64,000 nt of DNA from Homarus americanus (lineage: Eukaryota; Arthropoda; Malacostraca; Decapoda; Nephropidae). The position numbers and the translations under genes were made by a program. Location of the stretch: positions 20,274,795 through 20,338,794 of the forward strand of contig NW_024737042.1 of NCBI RefSeq assembly GCF_018991925.1, read 5' to 3'. Below the pieces are notes generated by a model. It saw only the letters and a list, made by a program, of their open reading frames with translations. It did no database searches and was not told the origin of the DNA. This document shows, in pieces, positions 23,718 through 35,350 of the stretch; position 1 is the first letter of the stretch; every line of letters begins with the position of its first letter.

Positions 23718-25410
23718 GTGATATTATTAGATGAAATGGCCATTGCGAGTGAATGGAGTTATGACAAAGGTAAGGATATCCTATATAAACCTCATGAGAA
23801 AGTCCAGGTTGTCATGCTAAGCGGACTGGTAGGCAATTGGAAGCAACAATTTTTTTATGACTTTGATGTCCCATATATACAAGGATCTTGTTGACTTTAA
23901 TAGAAGAGTTTGAGCATGCAGGTTACCCTGTCGTTGCAATGGTGCACGACTTCGGGTCCAGTATCCTTAGGATGTGGAAAGAATTTGACATTGATCCCGT
24001 GGAAAGAAAGAAAAAATCTCTCAAAGACCCGAGAGCTGATCGGGATATATTTGTGTTTGCAGATGGGCCACATTTGATTAAACTAATTAGGGATAATTTT
24101 CTCGATTCAGGATTTTACCTAAGGAATGGGAACCTTATAACTGATTCCTCTATTCGGGAAATAATGACGGCAAGTAAGACAGAGTATGGCTTAACATACA
24201 AACTAAGTGAAATGCATTTAAATGTATAGGAGTCAGCAACGACAGCGGGTTAAATATGCAGTTCAATTGTTGTCAAAAACTTGCTTTAGCTCACTGAAAT
24301 ATCTTCGAGAAAGAGGACTACTGGAGAGTAGAAATTGGAAGGAAACTGCTGACTTCATATATCTGGTGGACGAATGGTTTGATATTATTAATTCTTCTCA
24401 TAAGTTTGGTGAAAAGCAATCACTTAATTCATTTGGAATTAATTTATGTGACCAAGTAAATGTTCTACATAGAATGATTGAAGTGATGACAACAATGAGA
24501 GGAAATACCCACTGTTGAAAGGCCTTTACAAGTTTCAGAAAGGAGTGATATTATCATCTCGGTCACTTATAAGGTTGTACAAAATGCTCCAGAAGTCTTT
24601 TAATCTTGAATTCATTCTAACTAGAAAACTAAATCAAGATTGTCTGGAGCATTTGTTTGGGTGCATGAGGCAGATGCATGGAACCTACGACCGTCCAAAT
24701 GCTGTGAATTTTAAGTTCAGGCTCAAGAAGTTACTCCCGGGAAAAGACTTTTCACTAATTTCTGAGAAATCTAACACAATTAATGATAATTTTGACTGCT
24801 TGTCAAGAAATATTGGTCTTAGACAAACAAATGATAAAGGTACACCATTCGATGACAGAGAGCTGGCAGTAGAACTCTATATAACTAATCAATGTTTCAA
24901 AGACTTGGGTATTGGCAATGAAGTAGAAAAATTTTAAATGATTAGTTTAATGAAAACCTAGGAGAGTGTATAAACCCTGACAAAAATGCCGGTAAACAAT
25001 AGATTTAGTCATAGAAGAGGAAGCTCTTAGGTACGTCGGTGGCTATATTGTAAGAAGGTTTTACGTGAAATACCCACACTTAGGCCAGAAAGAACACATC
25101 TGTGACCAAAACATGGACGGAAGAAATAGACAGAGGTGAACTGTATGTTTCCTCTGACACTCTATTTTCTCAATTAACCATTATGAGAGACGTATTTAAG
25201 GCTGTACATGGGGTTAGTCTTATGGAGGGGAAAAGACTGTTTCAAACAATTGTGTCTGAGATGGAGAGTTGATGTACCCCAGGATGTTTTATTCTTCTTT
25301 GACAAAATATCTGTGTTCTTTAAACTGAACAGTAGCATTAGGATAAATAAGAAAACAAGTAAGAATTGCAGAAGTGAAAATATAAATTTTATGAAAATAT
25401 AAAAATTATA
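23718..25410 (+). pseudogene. P-element/THAP9-like transposase remnant
   Basis: The translation starts at VILLDEMAIASEWSYDKGKD, with the catalytic-type Asp of DEM at 23730-23732, and continues VQVVMLSGLVGNWKQQFFYD. After a one-base shift near 23880 it gives EEFEHAGYPVVAMVHDFGSS and FADGPHLIKLIRDNFLDSGF. After another shift near 24225 it gives QRQRVKYAVQLLSKT and SLKYLRERGLLESRNW. Then come DCLEHLFGCMRQMHGTYDRP (24640-24700) and EEEALRYVGGYIVRR (25015). These words follow the order of P/THAP9 transposases: RNase H-like core split by a GTP-binding insertion, then an E-x2-FG-x2-R block. The N-terminal THAP zinc finger is not present. Confidence 0.85.
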
Positions 25411-25844
25411 GTAGGAAAAGCAGATTGCCTTGGGTTGCAGTTGATGTTATTTATTTATAACCTATATGTGTAAATATAATTTAAGTTATCATGATATATT
25501 TATTCCCCTTTTAGATGCATACACACTATTACGGAAACATTTCAGAAGAGGCAGTTATGAACTCAAGTGCACAGATAAATTGCACTGAAATAAGTGCATG
25601 ATTTCAGGACATTAGTAAGAATATTCCAATAATGTCAGCTGTCTTCCCTCCACAAAGAAGGGACGAATGTGGCCAGACCCTTTATGACACCCTTTTAGAC
25701 AGCCTTTCTTACTATAGCTACATCTTTCTCCTTCTTTCCGAGCTAAGCCTCCTTATACCAGGATATAGGAAACGGGGTTATGATGACGATGCTGTAAAGA
25801 TAGACAGACTACAGGAGAGAGAGAGAGAGGGAGCTGGCCAGTCA

Positions 25845-25930
25845 ACTATAGTTCACGTGACGTCACTGCGCAGAGCGAGCGAAAACGCGACCACTGTCCG
25901 GCCGACCTTTCTATGTTGACCTTGCTCAAG
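25845..25930 (-). repeat. Right inverted repeat of the P-type transposon
   Basis: Reverse complement resembles 23375-23460, including GCAAGGTCAA, TCGGCCGG and TGACGTCA (25858-25865). Confidence 0.6.
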
Positions 25931-25990
25931 GTAGCTCACGGGTAACTGACAGGTAACTCACAGGTAAATGACTTCTAAAACACAGGAACC

Positions 25991-26450
25991 TGCACACTAA
26001 CGATACAATATATTAAAATAAAATTCTCGTACCCAGAGATAAAATTTTATCTTAAAGAACTACATCAAATCCGTAAGTTATACTGTAATAACGAGGTAAA
26101 AGATGTGAGACTTTTATCAGTCACAAACATACACACCAGATGGTAACTATTCTGGACCTACCCTCAAGGCTGACTCAAGATATTTATCACATTACAAGTT
26201 CATATTTCCGAGAATTTTATTGATCGCTAAATGATATGATCAGTACTTAAGACTTTGGTAAATTATTGTTATCAAAAGCAGAAAAAATATATTATTACTT
26301 TTAAAACCAACTTGTCTAAGGAAGTGTTGTAATTCCAAGTAGTGAATATATCCTTGGCAAGAATCATATGATAAAGAAGGGTACAGTTGTATCATTCAAG
26401 GCTAACAATATCAGCCGCCACCTTCAACACTCCGTGTACCAGTCAAAAAA
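25991..26450. other. No feature seen
   Basis: AT-rich, no supportable ORF. Confidence 0.45.
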
Positions 26451-26454
26451 AAAC

Positions 26455-26575
26455 ACTATTGACCGGCCGAAGTCTGTGTCATATTATCACGCTCGAACGA
26501 GGTCCAGTTAAGTCAGTTGTGACGTCACAGTTGCACTGACGTCAGAGGTAGTTGGCGATGACGTCACATAGTTGC
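26455..26575. promoter_or_regulatory. Cluster of three TGACGTCA palindromes
   Basis: TGACGTCA occurs at 26520-26527, 26538-26545 and 26559-26566. The sequence also has GACCGGCCGA and GCTCGAACGAGGTCC, resembling the inverted repeats at 23375 and 25845, so it may be a further terminal fragment of the same transposon family. TGACGTCA is the CREB/ATF consensus, but no adjacent gene supports a promoter role. Confidence 0.4.
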
Positions 26576-26664
26576 TTACCTTGAACCCGGTAGAGAGTAT
26601 TATTGTCTCCCACGGCGTTCTTCTGTTGGGTCGCTGCTCGCTTGTGGTGCTGAAAGTGCAAGTA

Positions 26665-26665
26665 C

Positions 26666-26759
<94 letters not shown>
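26665..26759. repeat. (TTA)n microsatellite
   Basis: About 31 perfect units. Confidence 0.95.
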
Positions 26760-27456
26760 GACTTACGACTTCTAGTACAGTACTTCTTCTGCTCTATTTA
26801 TTTCTGCATCACCTGTAGATTGATATATCAATTGCTATATTGTTATATTTGAAGAACTCTTCCATTCCGTTCCGACAAGAAGAAAACTTTTAACAACTCA
26901 GTTTATGAGTGCCAAAAACAATCAACTTCTGCCTTAAATCATGTTTTAATGACTAATTGCTCTCGTGGTTCATTATACGTCATACCTAATCATCTTGAAG
27001 TGCCTTACCTTACAAGATAACCAGAGACTGATATCATTCTCCTGTGCTCTGCGGATAATAGATTTTATTCACCATTTCGATGAGTTTATGCAAGGGCCAG
27101 GTTATGATGCGTCAGTAAATACTACATTATGGTTTTCTTTATTTACCGAATTGACAAATAAACAAAAGTAGTGAGTGCGGTCAGCTTCAAGAACAAAAAA
27201 TGGAGGTGTAAGAATTCGCCAGCAGGTGATGGCTGAGTCAGCGGCCACTTCCCGTCTGATAATATCTCAGAACCCCGCCCGGAGCGTGATTGTGAGTTGC
27301 CACTACACCACTTTATGCTTTAATGTATTTTACATTTATTACGCCAGTTTGGTTATTTATCACTTTCTTAAATTTACCGGCGTGATATTTTTTTGTTTAG
27401 AAACAGGGATAAACACTAATAATCTTTATATGGAAATGCATTACGTGTTGAATTAG
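26760..27456. other. No gene seen
   Basis: AT-rich; short readings only. Confidence 0.4.
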
Positions 27457-27613
27457 TGAGCGGATCGGGAAATGGCTGGCTGGTTACCTTGTGGTTGGTG
27501 ATGATCGCGGTAACAGGGAGGCAGTCTGTGCTCTGTGGGACATTGTCGGTGTCTGGAGGAACTTGCAGCCCCTGCCAGGCCAACACCACACCGACCTTGT
27601 CCAGCAGCTGCAG
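27457..27613 (+). CDS. Possible host exon: hydrophobic leader then Cys-rich segment
   Basis: The reading gives GNGWLVTLWLVMIAVTG, a signal-peptide-like stretch, then VLCGTLSVSGGTCSPCQA and LSSSCRC. A GAATTAG acceptor-like end at 27456 and a CAG/GTGTAA donor-like site at 27613/27614 bracket an open frame with higher GC than its surroundings. No domain is recognised and no partner exon is identified. It could equally be chance. Confidence 0.25.
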
Positions 27614-28544
27614 GTGTAACATGCTCCAGGAAGAAGACAGAAGGAAGTGTATTTATAAAATACAAACCTTTAACCAAACCAGGTAATTGTCGGGTGCTGT
27701 CCACTCCAAAAGTCAAAAGTAATTCTAGTATCAGAAAACACATTGTAAAGATAATTAGGTTTAAGGGATCTTCGGCTACACGTTCTACTGCAGTATGAAG
27801 GTTATTCTTCCATTATTTTAAAAAGGTCATAATTTATACAAATATCAGAGACTCAATGTTAAGAAAATCAGGTTTAGGGAATCTTGAGATATACACTTCT
27901 GATTGCAATATGAAGGTAACTTTAATTACTCCTCTTGACATAATGTGCTGTAGCCTACACACCTTAACTACAAGTACTGTATAACATCCTCGTTAACACT
28001 ATACAGACGTCATGCATTTTCATCGTAGCTGTCAGCTGTTAATGCTGCTGTCTCCTTGCTGCTGATAATTTTTTGTTGTCGAATTCGCATTCGATTTCCT
28101 GGTGTTGCAAGGCTCTCACACAAGTGTGGATTTTTTAATACCTATACACGAGTTTCCGTGAAAAAATACTGATTTTTATGACTTGAAGCCTTACCATTAA
28201 AATGGGAAATGACAAAATTTGAGTCGGTATGAAGGCTACAATAATGATACTATTAAACGTGATAAAAAGGTTAACGTATATTCAGTTTTGTATCAAGAAG
28301 GCTTTCCCCTTTCCCTACAGCCATCCCTTCCTCCCACTTTTTTTTTATAATGTGAAAACAGACTACACAAATCCCTCTGTTCCATTAGGCCACACACTGA
28401 ATGTTGGTCACAAAGAAGAAGTTGACTTTACAAATATGATTAAAGTAACATTGTCATACCCAAAGATGCAATATAGGTTTATAAATCTACAAGGAATTTG
28501 TTGGCCCAACAAGAACAGGTTTTTTAAATGTTCAAACTATACTC

Positions 28545-28547
<3 letters not shown>
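27614..28547. other. No recognised feature
   Basis: Contains an open reading at 28229-28540 of unknown nature and unremarkable composition. A loosely repeated motif, AGGTTTAAGGGATCTTCGGC / AGGTTTAGGGAATCTTGAG (27758 and 27870), marks a weak local duplication of about 110 bp. Confidence 0.35.

Positions 28548-28621
<74 letters not shown>
28548..28621. repeat. (TA)n microsatellite
   Basis: About 37 TA units at the left end of a SINE fold-back. Confidence 0.95.
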
Positions 28622-28623
<2 letters not shown>

Positions 28624-28870
28624 CAACACCTCAACCCGCCAGGATTCGAACCCACGGCCCACTAGTCCCCGTTAGAGGTTCACGGCGCCATAAGCTCGTT
28701 GAACAGGCTTTGTGTGAAATATAACAAAGTCTAGGACTGCTATTAGTATCCTGGTGGTCCAGCGGTTAGCGTTCCCCGGTCACAGTCATGGGCTAGTGGG
28801 CCGTGGGTAAGAATCCTTGCGGGTTGAGGTGTTGATTGTATGTAGAAGTCCGCGTGCTATTGGGCTAATG
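28622..28870 (+). mobile_element. tRNA-derived SINE, fold-back arrangement
   Basis: The plus-strand unit contains a box A-like CTGGTGGTCCAGCGGTTAGC and a decayed box B (GGTAAGAATCC), ends GGTTGAGGTGTTGATTG and is followed by (TA)n. The left end AATCAACACCTCAACCCGCC...GGATTCGAACCCACGG is the inverted copy of that 3' end. Two SINE ends therefore face each other around a GTTCACGGCGCCATAAGCTC core. Same family as 50049-50558. Confidence 0.65.

Positions 28871-28945
<75 letters not shown>
28871..28945. repeat. (TA)n microsatellite
   Basis: About 37 TA units at the SINE 3' end. Confidence 0.95.
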
Positions 28946-28946
<1 letters not shown>

Positions 28947-29035
28947 TAGCAGAATCGCGCTCATCCGCCAGGCCACGGTAGGACGCCACCTTCCGGGAGG
29001 CTCCACATTGTCTCACTGTTCAGTCCCCAAAACTT
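28946..29035. repeat. Interspersed repeat shared with 63893-63980
   Basis: Both copies follow (TA)n and read CTAGCRGAATCGC, CAGGCCACGGTAGGACG, then GGCTCCACATTGTCTCACTG. A repeat family of unknown type. Confidence 0.6.
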
Positions 29036-29146
29036 CTTCTTCCATCAATAGTTCATTCACGGTGTATGTAAGTTCCACCATGTTTTTCACTACAACGGTA
29101 CAGCAAAGTATATTTTTTTAGCATTAAACTGTTATTTTATTGTCTA

Positions 29147-29352
29147 ATCATCACTACATATAACACCACCCATCATCACTACATATAACATCATCCATCA
29201 TCACTACATATAACACCATTCATCATCACTACATATAACACCATCCATCATCACTACATATAACACCACCCATCGTCACTACATATAACAACATCCATCA
29301 TCACTACTTATAGCATCATCCATCATCACTACATATAACACCATTCATCATC
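29147..29352. repeat. 25-bp tandem array, block 1
   Basis: Units of CATCACTACATATAACACCA plus TCCAT, about 8 copies. It ends in CAGATCGGTAAAATTGTTTC, followed by ACACACAAACAGACATACTT. Confidence 0.9.
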
Positions 29353-29445
29353 ACTACAGATCGGTAAAATTGTTTCTTAGATTCTCGTGCGGACACACAC
29401 ACAAACAGACATACTTCTTTGTTTTATATAGATAAATTGTCTAAT

Positions 29446-29652
29446 TATCACTACATATAACACCATCCATCATCACTAAATATAACACCACCCATCATCA
29501 CTACATATAACAACATCCAGTATCACTACAAATAACATTATCCATCATCACTACATATAACACCATCCATCATCACTACATATAATATCATCCATCATCA
29601 CTACATATAACACCATCCATCATCATCACTACATATAACACCATCCATCATC
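29446..29652. repeat. 25-bp tandem array, block 2
   Basis: Same unit, about 8 copies, followed by the same roughly 85-bp tail (CAGATCGGTAAAATAGTTTC... ACAGACATACTTCTTTG). Array plus tail has therefore been duplicated as one block. Confidence 0.9.
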
Positions 29653-29740
29653 ACTACAGATCGGTAAAATAGTTTCCGAGATTCTCGTGCGGACACACAA
29701 ACAAAAACACCACACACAGACAAACAGACATACTTCTTTG

Positions 29741-29795
<55 letters not shown>
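29741..29795. repeat. (TA)n microsatellite
   Basis: About 27 units following block 2. Confidence 0.95.
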
Positions 29796-29798
<3 letters not shown>

Positions 29799-29939
29799 TT
29801 TGGCTAACTTTGATATATAGTCTCAATTTACCAACATTCCTTTTGCCGAAACTATTTACATACAGTAGGTACAGACGAAATGTTCTCCAATACTGATATA
29901 GTTGATCGATTCAATGGACCACAATTTAAATAATTTTTT

Positions 29940-30208
29940 AAATTGGCTGTAAAAGATTGATTGTTTTCATATAATAACAAAGATTATAAACAATGTGATT
30001 GTGTTGCTAAGGGTTCACCCTTAGGTCCCATGTTGGCCAACGCTTTCCTCTGTCACCTCGAGAAGTTTTGGCTAACCGAATGTCCCGCCCAATTTAAGCC
30101 TTTGTTCTATCGTCGGTATATTGATGACACATTTTTAATTTTCAGATCACTTGATCACATCCCATGTTCCTAAATTATTTAAATTCGAAGCATGACAATA
30201 TCAAATTT
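29940..30208 (+). pseudogene. Penelope-like element reverse transcriptase fragment
   Basis: The plus translation reads DCVAKGSPLGPMLANAFLCH, LEKFWLTECPAQFKPLFYRR, YIDDTFLIFRSLDHI, then in the next frame NYLNSKHDNIKF. GSPLGP and YRRYIDD are characteristic of Penelope-like RT blocks, including the catalytic DD. The fragment is cut at about 30208 by the 1-kb repeat described next. Confidence 0.8.
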
Positions 30209-31210
30209 AGGGTCAATTGCAAGATCAGCCATGGTGTACAGCACGCTGTGGTATCCCGGCAGTCGTAATACAACGGAGTAAAAATTTGTGATTTTTCAAG
30301 ATGGGCCATCGTGGTACCCAACCGTCATTTGTTGTTACTACGTCATCGTAGTGTAGTCAGGTGTACCAACTGGCTGAAAACTGGGAGGTTGGTATACCTG
30401 CACCCTCAAACCGTTGTCAGTGGCACGAAACGTTTACTCTTGCTACCCGATTTACGAGCATGAAAAACTTGAATCCCAAGCTAAGGTGCACCTCATTTTA
30501 TTATTTTCTTGGATTTTAAGAGAATTCTGTGAATGAAATATAATCACTTACAATGACTATAGGTAAATAAAGCCTGAGACAACCATAAAAATGTAGGAAT
30601 AGAGTGTAATATCTGTTCCTTTCTTCTAACAATAAAGTAAAAAATTTGCCACGAACTTGGGGTTGGGTCAGTGTAAATAAAGAGAACTATGGCCTGTTCT
30701 GTGGATGAAGTCAGTAGAATATAACAAAGTTCAGTATTCGGTATTATAATTTTGCTATGACAGTGATGAACTCACTGTACTGTACAGATGAATTGGGATA
30801 AAATCTTGAAAATATATCACCATAACTGTTAGTTTTCTATCAAACAGGAAATGATCTTTGTACCAAAATTTTTTACTTTCATAACATACAAGTATAAAGA
30901 CAAGTTATCTACTCACAGCTATAATGGAAAGGAAGACATGTTAGGTTAGGTTAGATAAGGTTCATCTTGTGAGCAAATGTCATGGAACCCATATACAGTA
31001 GGTATATTCATGAAATTCTACCAACTAATTAGAGACTAAAAATGTTAAACATAAAACAAGATGATAATTAAATGGTTTAAAAATATCCTCAATACAGTCT
31101 GCAATATTAATTGTAAATTATTCCTGCATTTCTTAATGTTTAATACAAACTGTAATAAAGATGAGGATAAGAATACAATGATAATGCTTATGTCAGGATA
31201 TAGCCTTTAC
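30209..31210 (-). mobile_element. ORF-less copy of the 46046-49098 repeat
   Basis: Read in reverse complement, 30209-30917 matches 48385-49098 and 30918-31210 matches 46046-46342, in one continuous piece. The 2,038 bp carrying the ORF (46345-48382) are absent. At the junction this copy reads GTGAG-TA-GATAAC, whereas the other reads GTGAG-TA, then the ORF segment, then TA-GATAAC. Confidence 0.85.
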
Positions 31211-31347
31211 AAGTGATCTTGGGCCCTTCGTGCCCGGTGGCGAGTCCTGTGGCACAGTTTACCAAGGCTTGAAAGTTCGAACGCTCACGCTTGGCTAGCA
31301 CGCAACCACTGTCCCGCTGACAGAGTACAGCGGCATCGTTTTCCAGA
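31211..31347. other. Spacer before the satellite
   Basis: Low-repeat DNA; GGCCCTTCGTGCCCGGTGG is the most GC-rich part. Nothing identified. Confidence 0.3.
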
Positions 31348-34300
31348 TGGTCATGGTTGTTATAATCATGGTCGTGGTTGTTATAATCATACTGGTGGTT
31401 ATGATCATAGTCATGGTTGTTATAATCATAGTCGTGGTTGTTATATTCATGGTCGAGGTTGTTATAATCATAGTTGTGGTTATGATCTTAGTCGTGGTTG
31501 TTTAATCATATTCGTGAGTGTTATAATTATGGTCGTGGTTGTTATAATCATATTCTTGGTTGTTATAATCATGGTCGTGGTTGTTATAATCATGGTCGTG
31601 GTTGTTATAATCATGGTCGTGGTTATCATAATCATAGTCGTGGCTGTTATAATCATGGTCGTGGTTGTTATCATGATAGTCGTGGTTATGATCATAGTCG
31701 TGGTTGTTATAATCATTGTCGTGGTTGTTTAATCATGTTCGTGAGTGTTATAATTATGGTCGTGGTTGTTATAATCATATTCTTGGTTGTTATAATCATG
31801 GTCGTGGTTGTTATAATCATGTTCGTGGTTGTTATAATCATAGTCGTGGTTGTTATAATCATGGTCGTGGTTGTTATAATCATAGTCGTGGTTGTTATAA
31901 TCATGGTCATGGTTGTTATGTTCATGGTCGTGCTTGTTATAATCATAGTCGTGGTTGCTATATTCATGGTCGTGCTTGTTATATTCATGGTCATGCTTGT
32001 TATAATAATATTCGTGGTTGTTATAATCATAGTCGTGGTTGTTATAATAATTGGTCATAGTTGTTATAATCATTGTCGTGTTGTTATAATCAAATTCGCG
32101 GTTGTTATAATCATGGTCGTGGTTGTTATAATCATAGTCGTGGTTGTTATAATCATGGTCGTGGTTGTTATAATCATGGTCGTGGTTGTTATATCCATGG
32201 TCATGGTTGTTATAATCATAGTCGTGGTTGTTATAATCATGGTCGTGGTTGTTATAATCATAGTTGTGGTTATGGTCATAGTCGTGGTTGTTATAATCAT
32301 TGTCGTGGTTGTTTAATCATGGTCGTGAGTGTTATAATTATGGTCGTGGTTGTTATAATCATATTCTTGGTTGTTATAAATCATGGTCGTGGTTGTTATA
32401 ATCATGTTCGTGGTTGTTATAATAATGGTCGTGGGTTGTTATAATCAGAGTCGTGGTTGTTATAATCATGGTCGTGTTGTTATAATCATAGTCGTGATTG
32501 TTATAATCATAGTCGTGGTTGTTATAATCATGGTCGTGGTTGTTTAATCATGTTCGTGAGTGTTATAATTATGGTCGTGGTTGTTATAATCATATTCTTG
32601 GTTGTTATAATCATGGTCGTGGTTGTTATAATCATGATCGTGGTTGTTATAATCATGTTCGTGGTTGTTATAATCATAGTCGTGGTTGTTATAATCATGG
32701 TCGTGGTTGTTATAATCATAGTCGTGGTTGTTATAATCATGGTCATGGTTGTTATGTTCATGGTCGTGCTTGTTATAATCATAGTCGTGGTTGCTATATT
32801 CATGGTCGTGCTTGTTATATTCATGGTCATGCTTGTTATAATAATATTCGTGGTTGTTATAATCATAGTCGTGGTTGTTATAATAATTGTCATAGTTGTT
32901 ATAATCATTGTCGTGGTTGTTATAATCAAATTCGCGGTTGTTATAATCATGGTCGTGGTTGTTATAATCATAGTGGTGGTTGTTATAATCATGGTCGTGG
33001 TTGTTATAATCATGGTCGTGGTTGTTATATCCATGGTCATGGTTGTTATAATCATAGTCGTGGTTGTTATAATCATGGTCGTGGTTGTTATAATCATAGT
33101 TGTGGTTATGGTCATAGTCGTGGTTGTTATAATCATTGTCGTGGTTGTTTAATCATGGTCGTAAGTGTTATAATTATGGTCGTGGTTGTTATAATCATAT
33201 TCTTGGTTGTTATAATCATGGTCGTGGTTGTTTATAATCATGTTGTGGTTGTTATAATCATAGTCGTGATTGTTATAATCATAGTCGTGGTTGTTATAAT
33301 CATGAGTTATTGTTGTTATGTTCGTAATTAGGTGCTTGTTATAATCATAGTCGTGGTTGCTATATTCATGGTCGTGCTTGTTATATTCATGGTCGTGCTT
33401 GTTATAATAATATTCTTGTGGTTGTTATAATCATTGTAGTGGTTGTTATAATCAAATTCGCGGTTGTTATAATCATAGTCGTGGTTGTTATAATCATAGT
33501 CGTGGTTGTTATAATCATGGTCGTGGTTGTTATAATCATGGTCGTGGTTGTTATATCCATGGTCAGTGGTTGTTATAATCATGGTCGTGGTGGTTGTTAT
33601 AATGGCTCATAGTTGTTATAATCATTGTCGGTTGTTATAATCAAATTCGCGGTTGTTATAATCATAGTCGGTTGTTATAATCATAGTCGGTTGTTATAAT
33701 CATGGTCGTGGTTGATATAATCATGGTCGTGGTTGTTATATCCATGGTCGCGAAGTTGTTATAATCATGGTCGTGGTTGTCATAATCATAGTTGTGGTTA
33801 TGGTCATAGTCGTGGTTGTTATAATCATTGTCGTGGTTGTTTTAATCATGGTCGTGAGTGTTATAATTATGGTCGTGGTTGTTATAATCATGTTCGTGGT
33901 TGTTATAATAATGGTCGTGGTTGTTAATCAGGGTCGTGGTTGTTGTAATCATGGTCGTGGTTGTTGTTCATGGTCGTGCTTGTTATAATCATAGTCGGGT
34001 TGCTATATTCATGGTCGTTTAATTACGATCGGGTTGTTATAATCATGTTCGTGGTTGTTTTAATCATAGTCGGGTTGTTATATATCATGGTCGGTTATAA
34101 TCATAGTCGTGGTTGTTATAATAATGGTCATAGTTGTTATAATCATTGTCGTGGTTGTTATAATCAAATTCGTGGTTGTTATAATCATGGTCGGTTGTTA
34201 TAATCATAGTCGTGGTTGTTATAATCATGGTCGTGGTTGTTATAATCATAGTCGGTTGTTATAATCATGGTCATGGTTGTTATGTTCATGGTCGTGCTTG

Positions 34301-35350
34301 TTATAATCATAGTCGTGGTTGCATTCATGGTCGTGCTTGTTATATTCATGGTCATGCTTGTTATAATAATATTCGTGGTTGTTATAATCATAGTCGTGGT
34401 TGTTATAATAATGTATATAGTTGTTATAATCATTGTCGTGGTTGTTATAATCAAATTCGCGGTTGTTATAATCATGGTCGTGGTGTTATAATCATAGTCG
34501 TGGTTGTTATAACCATGGTCGGTTGTTATAACTGTGTCGTGGTTGTTATAATCATAGTCGGTTGTTATAATCATGGTCGGGTTGTTATAATCATGGTCGT
34601 GGTTGTTATAATCATGGTCATGGTTGTTATGTTCATGGTCGTGCTTGTTATAATCATAGTCGTGGTTGCTATATTCATGGTCGTGCTTGTTATATTCATG
34701 GTCATGCTTTTGTTATAATAATATTCGTGGTTGTTATAATCATAGTCGTGGTTGTTATAATAATGGTCATAGGTTATAATCATTGTCGTGGTTGTTATAA
34801 TCAAATTCGCGGTTGTTATAATCATGGTCGGTTGTTATAATCATAGTCGTGGTTGTTATAATCATGGTCGTGGTTGTTATAATCGTGGTCGTGGTTATAT
34901 CCATGGTCATGGTTGTTATAATCATGAGTCGTGGTTGTTATAATCATAGTTGTGGTTATGGTCATAGTCGTGGTTATATAATCATTGTCGGGTTGTTTAA
35001 TCATGGTCGTGAGTGTTATAATTGGTCGTGGTTGTTATAATCATGTTCGTGGTTGTTATAATAATGGTCGTGGTTGTTATAATCAGAGTCGTGGTTGTTG
35101 TAATCATGGTCGTGGTTGTTATAATCATAGTCGTGATTGTTATAATCATAGTCGTGGTTGTTATAATCATGGTCATGGTTGTTATGTTCATGGTCGTGCT
35201 TGTTATAATCATAGTCGTGGGTGTTATAATCATGGTTGTGGTTTATTTATAAGCATGGTCCTGGTTGTTATAATCATGGTCTGGTTGTTATAATCATGGT
35301 CCTGGTTGTTATAATCGTGGTCCTGTTTATTTATAATCATGGTCGTGGTC
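31348..35350. repeat. 21-bp satellite with higher-order structure
   Basis: Unit GGTCGTGGTTGTTATAATCA plus T, roughly 190 copies. The 7-codon period leaves the plus frames (HGRGCYN, VVVVIIM) and minus frames (TTTMIIT) open for hundreds of codons; these are not genes. A marker variant with TTTAATCATG and GTGAGTGTTATAATTATGG recurs at 31501, 31728, 32312, 32543, 33148, 33841 and 34996, giving a higher-order period of about 811-836 bp in the left half. From about 33200 rightwards small indels are frequent. Confidence 0.95.

Larger units (their letters stand above)
23355..25990 (+). mobile_element. P-element / THAP9-type DNA transposon with inverted termini
   Basis: A plus-strand transposase pseudogene is bracketed by imperfect inverted repeats of about 100 bp. 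The left arm (about 23375-23460) reads AGCAAGGTCAAGATGG, GTCGGCCGG, TGACGTCAGATGA. The right arm (about 25845-25930), read in reverse complement, gives AGCAAGGTCAACATAG, GTCGGCCGG, TGACGTCACGTGA. CACAGGTAAC words flank both ends in direct orientation. No clear 8-bp target duplication was found. Confidence 0.65.

Noticed and set aside
26520..26566. Host promoter inferred from CRE-like sites
   Set aside because: No downstream gene or start site seen; resemblance to transposon termini is the simpler explanation.
31498..33331. Open readings of 100-270 codons on both strands (HGRGCYN, TTTMIIT types)
   Set aside because: They are produced by a 21-bp tandem repeat with no stop in several frames; no start context or non-repeat domain.
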